Shown here piece by piece: positions 29,461 through 38,052 of a stretch of DNA of 64,000 bases (positions within the stretch are counted from its first letter, which is position 1; each line of letters starts with the position of its first letter). The stretch spans positions 62,001 to 126,000 of the forward strand of contig SYLI01000032.1 of assembly GCA_005809105.1 (NCBI GenBank). Reading direction: 5' to 3'. The translations under genes were made by a program, and so were the position numbers. The DNA comes from Verrucomicrobiales bacterium (GTDB lineage Bacteria; Verrucomicrobiota; Verrucomicrobiia; Limisphaerales; UBA1100). The notes beneath the pieces were generated by a model. It had not been told where the DNA came from, did no database searches, and saw only the letters and a program-made list of their open reading frames with translations.

Positions 29461-29805
29461 TCAGAGAAGCAGCCGGCAGAAGCGAATGAAGAGGGGCTCT
29501 TGCGCAAGCCCGCGAGGCGCATCCGAAACTTGAAGTCGAACACATGGGCTAACTCCCACGCGGGGAAGGAATGGTTCTGAAACCGGCAGCGCCGGCGGTT
29601 CAAGTTGGGGGAAAAGGGAACTGGCCGGAAGCACCGGCGCAGGCTGGGGTGTTCCGGGCGACTTGTCCGCGCAGCACGTGGCACCGCAACAAGTTTGCGA
29701 AGACTTGGAGCAGCATGGGTTGGGCGACACAAGCGGCATTGCCGCCAGCAACGGGCCCGCCACGAGCAGGATCACCGCAGGCCAGATCATCAGTCGCCGC
29801 AACAT
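29461..29805 (-). CDS. Small Cys-rich exported or membrane peptide
   Basis: I start at MLRRLMIWPAVILLVAGPLL (114 residues), preferring the signal-like start over the track's upstream Met. After the hydrophobic segment comes a dense cysteine cluster (NPCCSKSSQTCCGATCCADK, six Cys in three CC pairs), then a Pro/Leu-rich tail. Adjacent Cys pairs with small residues suggest soft-metal binding. It lies upstream of, and in line with, the exported HMA-like protein and an outer-membrane barrel, which supports a metal role. I do not recognise a named family. Intervening bases 29355-29460 show no separate gene. Confidence 0.65.
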   Translation of the reverse strand: MLRRLMIWPAVILLVAGPLLAAMPLVSPNPCCSKSSQTCCGATCCADKSPGTPQPAPVLPASSLFPQLEPPALPVSEPFLPRVGVSPCVRLQVSDAPRGLAQEPLFIRFCRLLL

Positions 29806-29912
29806 CCTAGAAGACAGATACGCCAACTTGGGAGAACGCGCCAGCGAATTGTAAAAGAATTCCGGCAAATGGCCAGCCCGCCTGGCGGATGTGAAGAATG
29901 CCGAAAAAGCTG

Positions 29913-30161
29913 CTACGGTACGGCCGTTCCGTTGCCGTTGCCGCCTCCGCCTCCACGGCGAACACTGCGGATCACAATGCGCATGTTTCCTGCGGAGAGC
30001 GAACGCAAACTCAACCGCCCTGTGCTTCTTAAAGAGTTCGTGCCGTTGCCTGTCGTGTTACCGCCGGTCTGCCCTCCGCCCCCCGCCCCTGCATGGGATA
30101 AGGTCATGCCCAAGGACATCAGTAGAGCGACAACAAAAAGGAGTATGCGGTAAGTTTTCAT
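29913..30161 (-). CDS. Small secreted Gly-rich protein
   Basis: An 82-residue product. Three consecutive ATG codons occur (30167, 30164, 30161); I take the last because it leaves room for an AAGGG-type ribosome site and starts a normal signal (MKTYRILLFVVALLMSLGMT). The mature part is Gly/Asn/Ser-rich (AGAGGGGQTGGNTTGNGTNS) and ends in GGGGGNGNGTAVP. No family is recognised. It is adjacent to and on the same strand as another Gly/Asn-rich secreted protein, so the two may serve a shared extracellular or surface role. Confidence 0.6.
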   Translation of the reverse strand: MKTYRILLFVVALLMSLGMTLSHAGAGGGGQTGGNTTGNGTNSLRSTGRLSLRSLSAGNMRIVIRSVRRGGGGGNGNGTAVP

Positions 30162-30225
30162 CATCACCCTTTCAGATTACCTTCGGCAGTTTAGGCGCAC
30201 ACTTAACCCAAAGGTAATCCAAGGT

Positions 30226-31281
30226 TTACCTTATGGATCGGTTTGCGCGCAGAGATTGGCGCAAGTCGGCGGCCGGTACGGCCCCACTGCCATTGGAAGC
30301 GACGCGAAACATCACAACTGGGCCGCCACCGGATCCACCGCTACTAACAATGCCGCCACCACCACCCTGCCCTGCTTGGGCTCCACCACGGCCTCCGCCT
30401 TGTTGATTGTTATTGCCGGCTTGGCCTCCGCCGCCTTGTTGATTGTTGCCAGCCTGATTGTTGTTCCCGGCCTGGTTGTTATTGCCGCGGCCGCCGCCGC
30501 CAGCCTGTTGATTGTTGTTGCCGGCCTGATTGTTATTGCCGCGACCGCCGCCGCCCCCTGCCTGATTATTCGCGCCTGCGCCACCGTTGCCGCCTCCACC
30601 GTTGGTGGCATTTCCCGTTTGAAAGTTGTACTGGCCGGTGCGGCCGTTCACTACCACGTAGCCTGCGTTGTTGGAAACGACGCGCCGATGTTCGTTGGGT
30701 ATCGGAGCCGATGCAAACCAAGCGGGAACGTTCCCATCCGGGATGCCCTTGGGGTATCCATTATTAAACGCCACACCGCCGAAGGCATTGCCGTTGTTCT
30801 GGCCACCCTGCCCCTGGTTGCCTTGATTGTTATTGTTCTGGCCGCCTTGATTATTGTTCCACTGGTTATTACCTTGGTTGCCATTCCCCCACTGATTGGC
30901 GCCACCGCGGTTTCCGCCCCGGCCGCCACCCTGATTGTTATTCCCCCACTGGTTATTACCCTGATTGTTGCCCTGGTTATTGTTTCCAAACCGGTTGCCG
31001 CCGCGGTTACCGCCGCCAAATTGGTTTCCCATACCACCCATGCCGCCGCCCATACCGTTGCCCATGCCGCCCATGCCTCCCATACCGTTGCCAAATCCGC
31101 CCATGCCTCCCATGCCGCCACCCATTCCTCCCATGCTACCCATGCCACCCATACCGTTGCCAAATCCGCCCATGCCTCCCATGCCGCCACCCATGCCGCC
31201 CCATTGTGCCACGGCCGTCACGGCCGCACACAGGAACGCGATGGTGAGCGCAATAGAGATGGGGACGCGCCGGGTCGTCAT
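30226..31281 (-). CDS. Secreted Gly/Met/Asn/Gln-rich low-complexity protein
   Basis: I start at MTTRRVPISIALTIAFLCAA, which gives a signal peptide ending at AVAQ (351 residues). The mature protein opens with tandem GGMGG and GFGNGMGG units, then Gly/Asn/Gln-rich blocks (NQGNNQWGNNNQGGGRGGNR). A short ordered-looking core follows (DGNVPAWFASAPIPNEHRRV, VVNGRTGQYNF), then a second GN/QG-rich block and the end SGGGPVVMFRVASNG. Codon bias on the correct strand and the signal support it being real, although the antisense frame is also open. No family is recognised; it may be aggregation- or matrix-forming. Confidence 0.7.
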   Translation of the reverse strand: MTTRRVPISIALTIAFLCAAVTAVAQWGGMGGGMGGMGGFGNGMGGMGSMGGMGGGMGGMGGFGNGMGGMGGMGNGMGGGMGGMGNQFGGGNRGGNRFGNNNQGNNQGNNQWGNNNQGGGRGGNRGGANQWGNGNQGNNQWNNNQGGQNNNNQGNQGQGGQNNGNAFGGVAFNNGYPKGIPDGNVPAWFASAPIPNEHRRVVSNNAGYVVVNGRTGQYNFQTGNATNGGGGNGGAGANNQAGGGGGRGNNNQAGNNNQQAGGGGRGNNNQAGNNNQAGNNQQGGGGQAGNNNQQGGGRGGAQAGQGGGGGIVSSGGSGGGPVVMFRVASNGSGAVPAADLRQSLRANRSIR

Positions 31282-31443
31282 CGATGCAAACCTACGCCTT
31301 TCTTTTGTTCTGTAAAGGGAACTCTTTTCGGGGTTCTTTCCCATACCACTTGCGGCTCTGCCACAAGCTCTCCCTGTTGGACGGTGGCAACCATTGGACG
31401 GTTGCAACTATTCCCTAACCCTGCCATTGCGAAATCATCCGGA

Positions 31444-31622
31444 GCAGTCTACATGCCACCCCTTGCAGGGGGGCAATAGGAAGTGTTGGCGCGAGCCGCG
31501 CCCCTGTGTAGCCGAGCGGCAGTCTACATGCCACCCCTTGCAGGGGGGCAATAGGAAGTGTTGGCGCGGATTGTCGCGGGCGATGCAGTCTACATGCCAC
31601 CCCTTGCAGGGGGGCAATAGGG
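31444..31622. repeat. Three spaced direct repeats with CCCCT-TGC-AGGGG hairpin core
   Basis: Copies of GCAGTCTACATGCCACCCCT followed by TGCAGGGGGGCAATAGG begin at 31444, 31519 and 31585. The first two copies run 50 bp and extend through AAGTGTTGGCGCG; the third is shorter (about 37 bp). Spacings of 75 and 66 bp leave gaps of 25 and 16 bp. The CCCCT/AGGGG arms can form a hairpin. No gene can be supported here; the ORFs through it are translations of the repeat. Confidence 0.88.
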
Positions 31623-31638
31623 CTGCGCCCGCCAACGC

Positions 31639-31880
31639 CATTTGCGCGGAGCGCAAGTGCCCTTTTCATCATAGCTAAGCGCAATTGCGCGCTCGGGAAT
31701 GACATTTGCGCGCTCGGGAATGACATTTGCGCGGAGCGCAAGTGCCCTTTTTCCTGGGTACAATGAGTTATTGCCGGGCGCAGCCCCATCCCCGGGCTTG
31801 GGTCGGCTGCGCCGGGGGTGCGGCGCACAGCAATAAGGAGGGGCAACCCCTTGCAGGGGGGCAACCCCTTGCAGGGGCAA
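31639..31880. repeat. Second repeat cluster in the same intergenic block
   Basis: Two copies of CATTTGCGCGGAGCGCAAGT followed by GCCCTTTT start at 31639 and 31724; each contains the inverted repeat TTGCGC-GGA-GCGCAA. Between them lie two near-identical TTGCGCGCTCGGGAATGACA units. Further right, ACCCCTTGCAGGGG occurs twice (about 31846-31878), the same core as in the array to the left. The whole stretch 31282-31961 contains no supportable coding sequence. Confidence 0.82.
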
Positions 31881-31961
31881 TCGAAATCATTGCTGACGCC
31901 GCGTGGCGGCGGGAGTATTTGTCACTCGATGCCCAGCAGCAGGCCTGCGTCTCTGGATGCC

Positions 31962-32789
31962 ATGAACCCGTTTGTTCCAAGCCTTGTCCTTGTGTTGGGG
32001 GCAGGATGGGTGCTGGGGGCTTCTGCGGCGACAGCCCGTGCAGCCGAACCGGCGGTGGGATCCAAGGTGGTGCAGTTTGACGCGGCCTCGCCCTACTCGG
32101 ACGCGTTGGAAGTGAAACTGCGCTTCTCAGCCAAGGAGGATCCAGGCGCCTTCGACATCCGCAGGGAGAAATTCACGGTGCGATCGCCCGCCGACATCAA
32201 CGCGTCGTGGGGATTGTTCATCTGGATTGATGCCGGCAATACTCCCAACCTCCCCGAGAGCTGGAGACCGGTACTGGAGCGGCAGCGGCTTGTCTTCATT
32301 GGTGCGCACCAGTCGGGTAATCCGCGCCCCATCTTCGACCGTTTCCGCATGGCCATCGAAGCCAACCAACAAATGCGCCGCCGCCATGCGATTGATCCCG
32401 CAAGGGTGTATGTGTCGGGCTTCTCCGGTGGCGGCCGTGTGGCCAGCATGCTGGGCGTGGCCTATCCGGATATTTTCAGCGGTGCGCTGCCATTCATGGG
32501 GGTGAACTTTTACAAAGATTTGCCCACGCCCGACGGCAAAACCTTCGGCCTGAGTTACCGGCCCGATGACGAGCTGCTGGATGTGGCCCGAAAGGACACG
32601 CGCCACGTTCTCGTGACCGGCGAAAAGGATTTTAACCGCGCCAACACACGCGCCGCCTTTGATGTGGGTTATCGCAAGGAAGGATTCGCCCACGTGCATT
32701 ACCTTGAAGTGCCCGGCCATGCACACAGCCTGCCCGATGCTGCATGGTTTGAAAAAGCTCTGAAGCTTCTGGATCCGCCCCGCCGTTAA
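31962..32789 (+). CDS. Secreted alpha/beta-hydrolase, PHB-depolymerase/esterase-like
   Basis: I start at MNPFVPSLVLVLGAGWVLGA, a signal peptide ending near ARA; upstream codons in the track come from the repeat block (275 residues remain). The nucleophile elbow is YVSGFSGGGRVASM (GxSxG) and the likely catalytic His lies in VPGHAHSLPDAAWF. VTGEKDFNRANTRAAFD sits where the acidic residue is expected. The fold resembles PHB depolymerase/feruloyl-esterase-like hydrolases. The substrate is unknown. It is a single gene with the convergent lipoprotein gene 31 bp downstream. Confidence 0.82.
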   Translation: MNPFVPSLVLVLGAGWVLGASAATARAAEPAVGSKVVQFDAASPYSDALEVKLRFSAKEDPGAFDIRREKFTVRSPADINASWGLFIWIDAGNTPNLPESWRPVLERQRLVFIGAHQSGNPRPIFDRFRMAIEANQQMRRRHAIDPARVYVSGFSGGGRVASMLGVAYPDIFSGALPFMGVNFYKDLPTPDGKTFGLSYRPDDELLDVARKDTRHVLVTGEKDFNRANTRAAFDVGYRKEGFAHVHYLEVPGHAHSLPDAAWFEKALKLLDPPRR

Positions 32790-32820
32790 ACACCCGGCCT
32801 TGGCGTGCGCCGCCCGCCTG

Positions 32821-33639
32821 CTACGGCTTGGCGCCGGTGATGTCGGTCACCTCAGCCCGCACGGCCCCATCGGGTGCGAGCACCTTGAAGGCCCAAGTGG
32901 CATTGCCAGCGAGGGTCTTCACCTCATCGGTTCCCGTGCCCAGATCCTTGCCGTCCTTGTCGAAGAATCGAAATTCAATCTTGATGTCGGCGTATGCCAC
33001 GGCAGCCGCAAGGTTGCGCAATTCTCCAGCCGCCACTTTCAATCCGACGTCGGGCACTTCCTCAAGTTTGTAGGACACCAGCTGCAAATCCAGGAACTTG
33101 GGCAACGCGGGAGCGGGGGTGGGAGTTGGTGCCGGTGTGGTGGGAGGGACGGGCTGCGGTACCTGAACGGGCAATCCATCGGGCCCAACCGCAGGCGGCG
33201 GCTTGGCTGGAGTGGTCGTGGGCGGAGTCGTGGTGGGCGGAGTGGTCGTGGGCGGAGTGGTCGTGGGCGGAGGTTCCACAGGCGGCACCACGGGCGGTTG
33301 GGTTGGCGGGGGAGTGGGCCGGATGGGCGAAGGCTTTGATGTCCCGCCAGGCCCGGTCTGGAGCTGCGCCAGACGCCGTTCGGCGGCCGTCAAATCTCCC
33401 AATTTAAGACCAAGACGGCGCTCGGCGAGCACGATCGACCTTCCCTGGTCTATGGTTTCGGGCGAATCCTTGGGCGCCAAATCCAAGGCGAGCTTCGCCG
33501 AGTCGATCGCGTACTGCGTGGCATTAAGTTCGGCGCGGGCTTTAGACACCCCTCGCTGGGCCGATTCAAGTTCGCTCAGCCCGGCGCAACCGGCCAAGAG
33601 CAAGCCGACAATGGGGAACAGGGCATGCCACGCCTTCAT
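32821..33639 (-). CDS. Lipoprotein with Pro/Thr linker and C-terminal beta domain
   Basis: About 272 residues from MKAWHALFPIVGLLLAGC (a Met three codons earlier is also possible). The lipobox is LAGC. A helical segment follows (AGLSELESAQRGVSKARAEL and AERRLGLKLGDLTAAERRLA), which may be coiled-coil, then a long Pro/Thr linker with four tandem PPTTT units encoded by a 15-bp minisatellite at about 33212-33271. The final 95 residues (LDLQLVSYKLEEVPDVGLKV, DIKIEFRFFDKDGKDLGTGT) look like an FxLYD/DUF-type beta sandwich found on surface lipoproteins. No function is assigned. Confidence 0.75.
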   Translation of the reverse strand: MKAWHALFPIVGLLLAGCAGLSELESAQRGVSKARAELNATQYAIDSAKLALDLAPKDSPETIDQGRSIVLAERRLGLKLGDLTAAERRLAQLQTGPGGTSKPSPIRPTPPPTQPPVVPPVEPPPTTTPPTTTPPTTTPPTTTPAKPPPAVGPDGLPVQVPQPVPPTTPAPTPTPAPALPKFLDLQLVSYKLEEVPDVGLKVAAGELRNLAAAVAYADIKIEFRFFDKDGKDLGTGTDEVKTLAGNATWAFKVLAPDGAVRAEVTDITGAKP

Positions 33640-33775
33640 GAGTCCCACATTAACGCCAACTCAGAGCCACAGCAAGCCCGCAGCAGACAATGTCACACAC
33701 TCTCTGGGATTGAACAGGCCGCACACCCACGGGCGTCCAATAGGCCGTGCCAACCTCTTCGGGAACTCTTGCCCC

Positions 33776-36700
33776 ATGAAACCCTTCCTTTGCCTGCCGA
33801 TTTCCCTCTGTCTAGGAATCCTTCTGGCGCAGCCCTCATCCGGCGCGGCGCCGGAGAAACTCTATCTGGGCAACCTCAACGTGAACGTGCCCGCCGTGCG
33901 CAGCGATGCGTCGGTGAAGCTAGACTACGACATCGTGTACGTGCGTGCGGGGCGCGCAGGCGATGAAAAGCAGAAGCGTTTTTACACCGACTTCTCCCAG
34001 CCGGTGACGATGGAGCCGGGTGCCGACCTCATGCTGCTGCATCCCGATGGCAAAGAGGAACTGCTGGCGGCCGGCGGCGAAGGAGCCATCACCGATCCGG
34101 TGGTCTCCTTTGACGGGCAGTGGGTGTACTTCGTACGACTGTACCAACTGGTGAAGGCCAGCCAGTGGTCGCCGCCTGCGGCCGGTGCCGACATCTTCAA
34201 GATTCACCTCAAGACGCGCCGGCTGGTGCGCCTCACCAACCAGCAGTTTACGCCCAACACCGGCGCCGCCGACTGGTCGCAAGGTTACCGCCGGGTCGCC
34301 GGTGCCTCCGAGAGCCGCAGCCACTTCGACTACGGGGTGTTTAACATGGGGCCCTGCCCGCTTCCCGGCGGGCGTCTGGCGTTTACCAGCAACCGCGAGG
34401 GCTTCCGGCCCTCCAAGGGCTACCCTGCCATCGCCCTTCAGCTCTTTGTGATGGACGACCGCGACACCGACACGCCCGCCGGCGAACCCTTCCCCAACAA
34501 CCTCGAGAAAATCGGGCACTTCAATGTTGCCGGTGCGCTGCATCCGGTGCCCCTGCGCGACGGGCGCATCCTTTTCAGCACGCTGGAAAGCCAGGGCATC
34601 CGCAGCGAGATTTCCTGGGGCATCTGGACGATCCACCCCGACGGCTCCAACTGGGCGCCCTTCATCAGTGCGTTCGACCCCGGCGGCGCGGCCAACGGCT
34701 TTCATTTCCAGACGCAGCTGGCCGATGGCTCGATCGTGGTGGAGGAGTATTACAATCAAAACAACAGCGGCTTTGGCGCGTACATCAAGGTGCCGCCCAA
34801 TGTCACCTTCAGCCCCGCCCACCCCGGCAGCCCGCGCAACCCCGCGCTGCGCTTCGGGCGTTTCGACAACGGCAAGGGCAAATACTACCGCATGCCCTTC
34901 ATGCCCGAGTCGGCCGTATCGCTCACCCCCTTTGCGCTCAACGGTGAAGGCCCGGCCGACCGGTCTGTCATTGGCAAAAAGGACTCGCCGACCGTCGGCA
35001 AGTTCACTCATCCCTCCGGCGCGCCCGAGGGCCACATGCTCACGGTCTATTCCCCCGGGCCGGTCAACCATCAGTACACCTTCCTGCCGCAACTGGACGG
35101 TGGCATCTATCTGTTAAAGAACGGAGCGGTGGTGGATGAACCCGCCCAGCTTCGGCTCATCAAGAACGACCCCGCCTACAACGAGAGCTGGCCCCGCGCC
35201 GTGGTGCCCTACCGCCGTATCTTCGGCGTGGACGAACCTGACAAGCTCAAGCCCGTCGCCAACGACGGCCTTGCTTCGCCGCACCTTCCGGCGGGCACGC
35301 CCTTCGGCTTAGTGGGCTCCTCAAGCCTTTACAAGCGCGAGAGCTATCCCAACGGCACCGTGCCTCCCGGCAAGGTGACGGCCACCTACGCCGGAAGCGG
35401 CAACGACCCGTGGCGCGGGCTGGACGCCTTCACCAGCCACGGCAATGGCATGCCCAACAACTGGCACAATCAAGGTGCGGACGCCGGGCTGTACGAGAAC
35501 CACCAGATTCACGCCCTGCGCGTGCTGGCGATGGAGCCCACCACCGACCGCAAGCACGGCGCGGCCAGCGGGCGCCGCTTTTTCAGCCACGCACAGGAGC
35601 GGCTGCGCATCTTGGGCGAGATCCCCGTGCGCAAGTTTGAGGGCGGCCAACAACCAGCCGACCCCGATGGCAATCCGGACACGAGTTTCCTCACCAAGAT
35701 TCCCGCCGACACGGCCTTCACCTTCCAAACACTCGATGCGCGCGGATTGGTGCTCAACATGTCGCAGACGTGGCACCAGCTTCGTCCCGGCGAGGTGCGC
35801 ACCGACTGCGGCGGGTGCCACGCGCACAGCCAGAAGCCCACCGAATTCAAGCTCACGGCGGCCTCGCGACCCGACTACGCCCTGTGGGATCTCACGCGCG
35901 GCACGCCGCTCATCACCGACGTGGCGGCGGATGAATCGCGCCGCCAATGGGACACCGAAAAGGCCACGGGTCTGCGCACGGTTCCCGGCCCGGCCAACGT
36001 GGAGTATTTCCGCGACATCCAGCCGCTGCTTAAAACCCACTGCGCGGCCTGCCACACCAAGTCGTGGGATCGCCCGGCGGGAAATCTGGTGCTGGATGAT
36101 GACGACACCTCCGTGCAGGTGGAGCAACAGGGCAAGCTGCCGGGCACCTACGTGCGCCTTGCGCTGGATGAGCGCGCCAAGTTTGGCCACAAGCCCATCG
36201 GCTACGATTCGTGGGGCTACCCCAATGCCTCGCGCTACATCCGCAAACTGCAGTCGCGGCGCAGTCTCATCACTTGGAAACTCTTTGGCGAACGCCTTGA
36301 TGGTTTCTCCAATGACGATCACCCCTCCGAAACCGTGCCGGGCTCCGGCCAGTTCACCCTGATGGGAAAGCCCGTTCCCACGGACAAGAACCGCCATCGC
36401 TACGATCTGGACTTTCTGGGCACGCCCATGCCACCGCCCGAGGCGGTCGCGGGCCGCTTTAAGGGGCCCGATGGCAAGGCCATCCGCGTACCGGCCGTGA
36501 GTGACGCGGCGCGGCGCACCATTGCGCGGTGGATCGATCTGGGTTGTCCCATTGACCTCGACTACAACCCCGCCAATCCGCAGGCCCGGGGTCGCGGCTG
36601 GATGCTCGACGACAACCGGCCCGTGGTCACTCTGGCTTATCCTCCGCTTGACCATCGCGGCGTCATTGATCGGCTGGTGGTGGGAATGCACGACTACATG

Positions 36701-36946
36701 ACGGGACTGGATCCGGAGAGCCTGCGCATCGTGGCGGACTTTGAAATCGCTGGCCGCGCCGCCGGCCAGAATCTTGCGCCCCAATTCAAGACGGGCGCAC
36801 CGGGAGTGTGGGAGTGGAAACTGCCCAAGCCCGTCATGCCTCCCGCGGGTGGCATCCTTACCCTCACCGTGAAGGATCGGCAGGGGAACACCAGCACCCT
36901 GCGGCGCCAGTTTGCCCCCAACCCCACGCAGCGCGCCGCTCGATGA
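33776..36946 (+). CDS. HzsA-like exported dihaem c-type propeller protein
   Basis: The true start is MKPFLCLPISLCLGILLAQP (33776), a signal peptide; the track's 33203 start would read through antisense of the lipoprotein gene. The product has 1056 residues. A PD40/propeller-like domain (about 60-500; QQFTPNTGAADWSQG, ILFSTLESQGIRSE) is followed by two c-type haem sites: TDCGGCHAHSQKP (C678-H682) and LKTHCAACHTKSWDRPAGN (C756-H760). A C-terminal beta domain ends the protein. The layout resembles the alpha subunit of hydrazine synthase and its many non-anammox relatives in PVC bacteria; no anammox metabolism is implied. It overlaps the next gene by ATGA. Confidence 0.8.
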   Translation: MKPFLCLPISLCLGILLAQPSSGAAPEKLYLGNLNVNVPAVRSDASVKLDYDIVYVRAGRAGDEKQKRFYTDFSQPVTMEPGADLMLLHPDGKEELLAAGGEGAITDPVVSFDGQWVYFVRLYQLVKASQWSPPAAGADIFKIHLKTRRLVRLTNQQFTPNTGAADWSQGYRRVAGASESRSHFDYGVFNMGPCPLPGGRLAFTSNREGFRPSKGYPAIALQLFVMDDRDTDTPAGEPFPNNLEKIGHFNVAGALHPVPLRDGRILFSTLESQGIRSEISWGIWTIHPDGSNWAPFISAFDPGGAANGFHFQTQLADGSIVVEEYYNQNNSGFGAYIKVPPNVTFSPAHPGSPRNPALRFGRFDNGKGKYYRMPFMPESAVSLTPFALNGEGPADRSVIGKKDSPTVGKFTHPSGAPEGHMLTVYSPGPVNHQYTFLPQLDGGIYLLKNGAVVDEPAQLRLIKNDPAYNESWPRAVVPYRRIFGVDEPDKLKPVANDGLASPHLPAGTPFGLVGSSSLYKRESYPNGTVPPGKVTATYAGSGNDPWRGLDAFTSHGNGMPNNWHNQGADAGLYENHQIHALRVLAMEPTTDRKHGAASGRRFFSHAQERLRILGEIPVRKFEGGQQPADPDGNPDTSFLTKIPADTAFTFQTLDARGLVLNMSQTWHQLRPGEVRTDCGGCHAHSQKPTEFKLTAASRPDYALWDLTRGTPLITDVAADESRRQWDTEKATGLRTVPGPANVEYFRDIQPLLKTHCAACHTKSWDRPAGNLVLDDDDTSVQVEQQGKLPGTYVRLALDERAKFGHKPIGYDSWGYPNASRYIRKLQSRRSLITWKLFGERLDGFSNDDHPSETVPGSGQFTLMGKPVPTDKNRHRYDLDFLGTPMPPPEAVAGRFKGPDGKAIRVPAVSDAARRTIARWIDLGCPIDLDYNPANPQARGRGWMLDDNRPVVTLAYPPLDHRGVIDRLVVGMHDYMTGLDPESLRIVADFEIAGRAAGQNLAPQFKTGAPGVWEWKLPKPVMPPAGGILTLTVKDRQGNTSTLRRQFAPNPTQRAAR

Positions 36947-38019
36947 ATGCGACTGGCGCCTTTGCACTCGGCGCGTTCTGTGCCGTCATGGTCGGGGCGG
37001 CCCCGGCCGCAAAGCCCGTGGCGCAGGGCGGCATGCCGGTGCGCGTGCACGTGTTTGAGGACTACGAAACCCGGATCGAAGCGCGCTGGTGGCTGCGCGG
37101 CACTCCCGTCGCCACCAATCTGCCGCCCAGCCTGTCGGCGTCGCTGCCCAACACGCGCGCCTGCCTCGCCGCCCCCTCGAAGGATTTTGACGACAAGATG
37201 GGCAACGCCACCGCGCAGTACCGTGCCGTGGTGTTTAATCCGGTTCCCGGGCCGCCGATGGGTCCGCGCACCCGGCTCTCGTTCCGATACTGGCTTAAAG
37301 GCACCTCCACCCTGCGTGTGCAGATTTACAGCCTCACCCGCAACTACCACCGGCGGCTGACGCTAGAAAACCTGCCCCAGCTGCGCTGGCAGGAGGCCAC
37401 GGTGGACATGACACAGGCGCGGCGGCCCGACGGCAGCGGCGGCCCCCTCTCGGAGGATGAGCGCATCGACGACATCCAGTTTTATATTTCGCCCGAGGCC
37501 GAATTGATGATCGACGACATCGTGCTCTACGAGGCGGCGGCGGAAAATGAGACAGGGCCCTTCCCCCGCCACATGGGCTTCACCGGCTGGTTTGACACTG
37601 GCCAGCAGGGCGCCGAATGGCCGGGGCATTTTGACATCGTGCTGCACGAGAAGCCGCGCACGTGGGACGCCGCCCAATCGGTTGCACACCCCAAGGACGG
37701 CCTTCCTTGGATCCGTTTGAACCTGCGAGGCGAGCGCGCACTGGCGGCCGACAACGAGCTCTTCTTTCGCTACCACCTTGCCGCGGATGCCCGGTTGACG
37801 GTTCACCTCGTCAACTCCAAGACCGGCCGCGAGCACGGCGTGCGCATCGCCAATACGGCGGTGGGCGCGTGGGACGATGTGACCATCCCCTACCCGGTCC
37901 CGCGCGGACTTTTGCCCGACCGCGTGGACGAAATCCACCTGCGCCTGGACCGCAAGGGAAAGCTGCTCATCGACGACCTGCTGCTCTACGAGCCGGGCAA
38001 AGCGAGTGGCCCGCCTTGA
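36943..38019 (+). CDS. Exported double beta-sandwich protein coupled to the HzsA-like gene
   Basis: The start at 36943 is set by the ATGA overlap with the upstream stop and by the signal MNATGAFALGAFCAVMVGAA; the product has 358 residues. Two similar beta-sandwich halves are visible. The first ends DIQFYISPEAELMIDDIVLY and the second EIHLRLDRKGKLLIDDLLLY, so the protein looks like an internal duplication of a carbohydrate-binding-module-like domain. I recognise no enzyme motif. Tight coupling to the HzsA-like cytochrome suggests that the two act together in the periplasm. Confidence 0.72.
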   Translation: MNATGAFALGAFCAVMVGAAPAAKPVAQGGMPVRVHVFEDYETRIEARWWLRGTPVATNLPPSLSASLPNTRACLAAPSKDFDDKMGNATAQYRAVVFNPVPGPPMGPRTRLSFRYWLKGTSTLRVQIYSLTRNYHRRLTLENLPQLRWQEATVDMTQARRPDGSGGPLSEDERIDDIQFYISPEAELMIDDIVLYEAAAENETGPFPRHMGFTGWFDTGQQGAEWPGHFDIVLHEKPRTWDAAQSVAHPKDGLPWIRLNLRGERALAADNELFFRYHLAADARLTVHLVNSKTGREHGVRIANTAVGAWDDVTIPYPVPRGLLPDRVDEIHLRLDRKGKLLIDDLLLYEPGKASGPP

Positions 38020-38052
38020 ATTGCCCCCCGCAATCAGATAGCCTCATCGCCG

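Noticed and set aside
30256-31479. 407-aa plus-strand Ala/Val/Ile-rich ORF
   Set aside because: Antisense of the Gly/Asn-rich secreted protein; it looks membrane-like only because GGN/QG codons read as Ala/Ile/Val on the other strand.
31444-31622. Possible CRISPR array
   Set aside because: Only three repeats of unequal length (50, 50 and about 37 bp) with spacers of 25 and 16 bp, no cas genes nearby, and the repeat core recurs singly elsewhere.
33776-36946. Evidence for anammox (hydrazine synthase)
   Set aside because: Only an HzsA-like single protein is present, with no HzsB/C or hydrazine dehydrogenase. Such relatives are widespread in non-anammox PVC bacteria.
35321-36967. 548-aa minus-strand ORF
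   Set aside because: Antisense of the HzsA-like gene carrying two CxxCH motifs.
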